From CAZMXI01 sp964570205 (GTDB lineage Bacteria; Planctomycetota; Phycisphaerae; Tepidisphaerales; Tepidisphaeraceae): a DNA stretch of 9,579 bases. The position numbers and the translations under genes are program-made. Every line of letters starts with the position of its first letter. Position 1 is the stretch's first letter. The stretch is from assembly GCA_964570205.1 (NCBI GenBank), contig CAZMXI010000181.1, positions 1 to 9,579 of the forward strand. Reading direction: 5' to 3'. A model generated the notes under the pieces. It ran no database searches, was not told where the DNA came from, and saw nothing but the letters and a program-made list of their open reading frames with translations. Below are positions 6,357-9,579 of the stretch, in pieces.

Positions 6357-7364
6357 CTACCTGGCCATCGCTTCAGTGGACTTGTGAGCAGTGTGATCCG
6401 TTGGCTTGCGGTACTGGCCAAGATCAAGGCTCCTGAAGAACGCGATCGTGCGCACAAGGCCTTCCCGCAGCGGGATGCGCGGCTGCCATCCCAGCCTCCT
6501 TTGCGCCAGCGCGATGTCGGGCCGCCGCTGGCTGGGATCGTCGGCCGGGCGCGACAGGTGGATGATCCGAGCCTTGGAACCGGTCAATTCGATCACAAGC
6601 CCGGCCAGGTCCAGCAGGGTGAATTCGCCCGGATTCCCGATGTTCACGGGGCCCACGAAGTCGTCGGGGGCGGCCATCATCCGCATCATGCCGTCAATCA
6701 GATCATCGACATAGCAGAACGAGCGCGTCTGCGTGCCGTCTCCGTAGATCGTGATGTCCTGCCCGGAGAGGGCTTGCACAATGAAGTTGCTCACAACCCG
6801 GCCGTCATAGGGATGCATGCGCGGGCCATACGTATTGAAGATGCGCACCACCCGGATGTTGACCTGGTTCATGCGGTGGTAATCGAAGAAGAGGGTTTCG
6901 GCAACGCGTTTGCCTTCATCATAGCAGGAACGCACACCAATCGGGTTCACGTTACCCCAGTAGCCTTCCGGCTGGGGATGCACAGTGGGATCGCCGTAGA
7001 CCTCGCTCGTGGATGCCTGGAGAATGCGCGCCCTGACCCGCTTCGCCATGCCCAGCATGTTGATGGCGCCCATCACCGAGGTCTTCACGGTCTTGACCGG
7101 ATTGTACTGGTAATGGACCGGCGATGCCGGACAAGCCAGGTTGTATATCTCATCCACCTCCAGAAGGATCGGCTCCACCACATCGTGGCGCACCAACTCG
7201 AAATTCGGCTTGCCCAGCAGATGGGCCACGTTTGACTTCTGGCTCGTGAAGAAATTGTCCAGACAGATGACGTCATGCCCCTGCGCGACCAGCCGATCGC
7301 AGAGATGCGAACCAAGAAAGCCGGCCCCTCCTGTGACCAGAATACGTTTGAGTTGTGTGGACAT
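6357..7364 (-). CDS. UDP-glucuronate decarboxylase (UDP-xylose synthase)
   Basis: This extended short-chain dehydrogenase/reductase should convert UDP-glucuronate to UDP-xylose with bound NAD, supplying xylose for surface or extracellular polysaccharide. The protein is 335 aa. It has the Rossmann motif GGAGFLG (12-18), the NAD-ribose Asp36, the catalytic segment QASTSEVYGDP (116-126) with Ser120 and Glu121, the YxxxK pair Tyr148/Lys152 in SCYDEGKR, NTYGPRM (177-183), YGDGTQTRSF (207-216) and RRPD (280-283) with the Arg implicated in decarboxylation in ArnA/UXS enzymes. The last 20 or so residues, a polar tail after FFRSLDLG, go beyond the normal family end. The gene lies 14 nt after the related SDR gene upstream, almost certainly in one transcript, and a weak Shine-Dalgarno (ACAGG) sits in that gap. 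It converges on panC. Confidence 0.92.
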   Translation of the reverse strand: MSTQLKRILVTGGAGFLGSHLCDRLVAQGHDVICLDNFFTSQKSNVAHLLGKPNFELVRHDVVEPILLEVDEIYNLACPASPVHYQYNPVKTVKTSVMGAINMLGMAKRVRARILQASTSEVYGDPTVHPQPEGYWGNVNPIGVRSCYDEGKRVAETLFFDYHRMNQVNIRVVRIFNTYGPRMHPYDGRVVSNFIVQALSGQDITIYGDGTQTRSFCYVDDLIDGMMRMMAAPDDFVGPVNIGNPGEFTLLDLAGLVIELTGSKARIIHLSRPADDPSQRRPDIALAQRRLGWQPRIPLREGLVRTIAFFRSLDLGQYRKPTDHTAHKSTEAMAR

Positions 7365-7378
7365 AGGTGTATGCCTGT

Positions 7379-8320
7379 CTAGAGTTCGCTCTTCAGCCGC
7401 CGGTAGTACTCAACAGTGCGCGACAGGCCATCCTGGCGCGAAACCGCGGGCACCCAGTTCAGAATCTGCCTGGCGCGCGTCAAATCCGGCCGCCGCGCCC
7501 GTGGGTCGTACGGTTGTGCCGGCTGAAACGTGATCTCACTGCCCGTGCCGGGCAGGAGTTGAAGAACGTCGCGCGCCAGTTGCAGGATGCTGACCTCTTC
7601 GCAGTTGCCCAGATTGACTGGCTCGATGAAATCGGCCTCCATGGTGCGGATCAACCCTTCGACCAAGTCCGAGATAAAGCAGAACGATCGTGTCTGCGCG
7701 CCGTCGCCATAGACGGCAAGCGGCGCCCCCCTCAAGGCGGCAACAATGAAGTTCGTGATCACCCGCCCGTCGTTGGTGCTCATGCGCGGACCGTAGATAT
7801 TGAAGATGCGCGCGATGCGGGTATCGGCATCCCGCTCGCGGTGATATGCCATCGCCGCTGCTTCGGCAAATCGCTTGGATTCCTCATATGCGCTGTTCAA
7901 ACCAATCGCATTGACGTTCCCCCAGTAGTCTTCCCGCTGAGGCGAGACGAGCGGCTCACCGTAGACTTCGCCGGTGCTGGCCACCAGAAACCTCGCGCCC
8001 TTCTCGATCGCCAGGTCCAGGAGATTGCATGTCCCATGGCTGTTAACCTTCATCGTGGCCACGCGATGGTTGGCATATGCGACCGGTGAACTGGGCGACG
8101 CCAGGTGATAGATCCGGTCCAACGGACCGGTTAACTTCAGGGGATTCACAACATCGTGCTCAGACAGCAGAAAACGGGCCGACTGCTGCGCGTGCAGCAG
8201 GTTGCGCGCGTGGCCGGTGAGGTAATTGTCAACGCCAACCACCTCGTGCCCTTGCTCAAGCAAGGCATCAGCCAGGTGCGAACCGATGAACCCCGCGACA
8301 CCACTAATCAGGACTCTCAT
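7379..8320 (-). CDS. UXS-like NAD-dependent epimerase/decarboxylase, diverged paralogue
   Basis: This is an extended SDR of 313 aa, clearly related along its whole length to the UXS gene immediately downstream. It has Rossmann GVAGFIG (7-13), Asp31, YHLASPSSPV (71-80), Tyr145/Lys149 in SAYEESKR, NIYGPRMS (174-181), YGDGAQTRSF (204-213) and RRPD (276-279). It keeps the catalytic Glu118, but the residue before it is Gly117 (STGEVYGEP) where UXS and ArnA have Ser. The best guess is a nucleotide-sugar decarboxylase or a related enzyme acting on UDP-glucuronate-type substrates; the changed residue leaves activity uncertain. An in-frame TAA 15 nt upstream makes the ATG at 8320 the earliest possible start. 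No Shine-Dalgarno lies at normal distance; a CGGAGG is 24 nt away. It probably arose by tandem duplication, though old, as the two proteins are well diverged. Confidence 0.82.
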   Translation of the reverse strand: MRVLISGVAGFIGSHLADALLEQGHEVVGVDNYLTGHARNLLHAQQSARFLLSEHDVVNPLKLTGPLDRIYHLASPSSPVAYANHRVATMKVNSHGTCNLLDLAIEKGARFLVASTGEVYGEPLVSPQREDYWGNVNAIGLNSAYEESKRFAEAAAMAYHRERDADTRIARIFNIYGPRMSTNDGRVITNFIVAALRGAPLAVYGDGAQTRSFCFISDLVEGLIRTMEADFIEPVNLGNCEEVSILQLARDVLQLLPGTGSEITFQPAQPYDPRARRPDLTRARQILNWVPAVSRQDGLSRTVEYYRRLKSEL

Positions 8321-8330
8321 AGATGCGTCA

Positions 8331-8345
8331 GTTTACCCGGCAAAC
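8331..8345. promoter_or_regulatory. 15-bp near-palindrome before the UXS-like gene
   Basis: GTTTACC-C-GGCAAAC is an interrupted palindrome with 6 of 7 matching arm positions, in the 76-bp spacer between the fucosidase stop and the UXS-like start, centred 18 bp before the ATG. Its AT-rich arms stand out from the GC-rich surroundings. It could be a transcription factor site for the two SDR genes, or chance. Confidence 0.3.
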
Positions 8346-8396
8346 CTCCGCATGAGAACCGAACCGCTCCACCCCGGCCACGTCCCGATGGTCTGC

Positions 8397-9579
8397 TCAA
8401 CGCGATCGACTGAGTGCCTCGTCAAGCTGGATCGCCTGCCCGGCCCGCGTCTTCATCTCCACGACCCGTTCACCATATCGCACCCGACATGGCTGGCCGG
8501 CCATGCTGCGCAGCGTTGCGCCGACCAGCTTCCCATCCTTCCAGGCCAAGTCCACTTCAAACCCGCCCCGCGCCCGCAATCCTCTGACCGAACCTGCAGG
8601 CCAGTTCTTCGGCAGTGCCGGCAGGAGATGGATCAGATGCATGCCGTCGGCCTCCCGCATATGGCTTTGCAGGAGCATCTCGGCAATCCCGGCGCAAGCT
8701 CCGAAGTTGCCGTCGATCTGGAAGGGCGGATGGGCGTCAAACAGGTTGGGATACATCCCGCCCTGCCCTCTGGTTATGCCGATGGGCCGCAGCAGGTTAC
8801 TCAGGATGAGGTATGCGTGATCGCCATCGAGAAGACGTGCCCAGAGATTTACCTTCCACCCCATGCTCCAGCCGGTCGCCGCATCCCCCCGGAAGACAAG
8901 GGACTGCCTCGCGGCTTGGAACAGCTTCCCGTCGCGCCAGGTGATCCCGTTGCCCGGATAGACATCCCACAGGTGCGACACGTGGCGGTGCTGGTTCTTC
9001 GGGTCATCCTTGTCCTCAAGCCACTCCTGCAACTGCCCGTGCTTGCCAACCTGATTGGGCGCAATCCTGGCGTGCATCACTCGCAGCTTACCGGCCAGAT
9101 CCTCATCCTGTTTCAGGATCTGGCTCGATTCGACGCAGGCGCCAAAAAGCGCGCGGATGATCTGGTGGTCCATGGCCGGCCCCATCACCAGCCCGCCCTG
9201 CTCGGGCGAGTTGGAAGGCCCGGAAATCAGCCAGCCGGTCTTCGTATCCTCCACCAGCGTATCAATAAAGAACACCGCCGAGGCCTTCATGATCGGATAG
9301 GCCTTCTCACGAAGAAACCGCTCATCGCGCGTGAACAGGAATCGCTCCCATAGGTGCAGGCTCAGCCATGCCCCGCCGGTCGGCCAGATTCCGTGATTCG
9401 ATGCGTTGATAGGAGCAGTGCCTCGCCAGAGGTCGAAATTGTGATGCAGCACCCAGCCACGGGCACCGTAGTGCTCCTTGGCCGTGACCTGCCCGGACTG
9501 CATCAGCTCATCCAGCGCCCCAAACAGCGGCTCGTGGCATTCGCCCAGGTTGGCCACTTCCGCCGGCCAGTAGTTCATC
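8397..9579 (-). CDS. GH95-family alpha-L-fucosidase, C-terminal half (cut by window edge)
   Basis: This enzyme hydrolyses terminal alpha-L-fucose (some family members act on alpha-L-galactose) by inversion. Only about 394 residues are inside the window; family members are near 780 aa, so the N-terminal domain, the first part of the barrel and any signal peptide lie beyond position 9579. The visible part starts in the catalytic (alpha/alpha)6 barrel with the family motif MNYWPAE, whose Met should not be the true start. Then come GIWPTGGAW, SNSPEQ (the Glu is the likely general acid, counterpart of Glu566 of Bifidobacterium AfcA), HRHVSHLWDVYPG, TGWSMGWKVNLWARL and PFQIDGNFG (Asp probably part of the base machinery). 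The last 75 or so residues, with LLPALPKNWPAGSVRGL and GGFEVDLAWKDGKL, form the C-terminal beta domain. It lies upstream of, and parallel to, the two SDR genes. Confidence 0.9.
   Translation of the reverse strand, partial: MNYWPAEVANLGECHEPLFGALDELMQSGQVTAKEHYGARGWVLHHNFDLWRGTAPINASNHGIWPTGGAWLSLHLWERFLFTRDERFLREKAYPIMKASAVFFIDTLVEDTKTGWLISGPSNSPEQGGLVMGPAMDHQIIRALFGACVESSQILKQDEDLAGKLRVMHARIAPNQVGKHGQLQEWLEDKDDPKNQHRHVSHLWDVYPGNGITWRDGKLFQAARQSLVFRGDAATGWSMGWKVNLWARLLDGDHAYLILSNLLRPIGITRGQGGMYPNLFDAHPPFQIDGNFGACAGIAEMLLQSHMREADGMHLIHLLPALPKNWPAGSVRGLRARGGFEVDLAWKDGKLVGATLRSMAGQPCRVRYGERVVEMKTRAGQAIQLDEALSRSR

Noticed and set aside
6384..7235. Plus-strand open frame of about 283 codons opposite UXS
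   Set aside because: Shadow of the UXS gene; the product has no recognisable motif.
8330..8358. Possible minus-strand promoter before the UXS-like gene (TTCTCA, 17 bp, TAAACT)
   Set aside because: Only 4 of 6 matches in each box, and the start would be about 3 nt before the ATG, giving an almost leaderless message.
8226..9353. Long open frame on the plus strand opposite the fucosidase (about 375 codons)
   Set aside because: It is the antisense shadow of a clear GH95 coding region, with a Pro/Arg-rich product and no recognisable domain.

Overview
The window is GC-rich, gene-dense bacterial DNA. It holds eight protein genes, the last of them cut by the right edge. I see no RNA gene, insertion sequence, CRISPR array or phage element. 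The organism cannot be named from the sequence. The LL-diaminopimelate aminotransferase route to diaminopimelate, a GH95 alpha-L-fucosidase, UDP-xylose synthase-like genes and high GC together would suit a carbohydrate-degrading member of the PVC/Planctomycetota group or a similar lineage. This is a modest-confidence inference.

Region 1 (1-3632, + strand) is a complete sugar ABC importer of the ribose/allose (RbsBAC) type: a lipoprotein binding protein, a double-ATPase subunit and a permease. The ATPase and permease genes abut. A 135-bp spacer between the binding protein and the ATPase carries short GTGCC/GGCAC palindromes. No kinase, isomerase or regulator is visible, so the substrate remains open.

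Region 2 (about 3650-6355, + strand) is a compact housekeeping operon. It starts with a good sigma70-like promoter, then encodes a LL-diaminopimelate aminotransferase (dapL, lysine and peptidoglycan precursor), folK (folate) and panC (pantothenate/CoA), with 2-bp and 8-bp spacers. An 8-bp perfect inverted repeat overlaps the -35 element. The folK/panC pairing recalls the folK-panB-panC cluster of enterobacteria, without panB.

Region 3 (6357-9579, - strand) runs the other way. In transcription order it has the C-terminal half of a GH95 alpha-L-fucosidase, a UDP-glucuronate decarboxylase-like SDR protein with an altered active-site triad, and a canonical UDP-glucuronate decarboxylase (UXS). The two SDR genes look like tandem paralogues. 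The UXS and panC stop codons face each other with one base between them. This region suggests nucleotide-sugar supply (UDP-xylose) for surface polysaccharide, next to fucoside breakdown.

I did not find a clearly new system. The points most worth a second look are the diverged UXS paralogue, the promoter/inverted-repeat arrangement before dapL, the palindromes in two spacers, and the one-base convergent junction.
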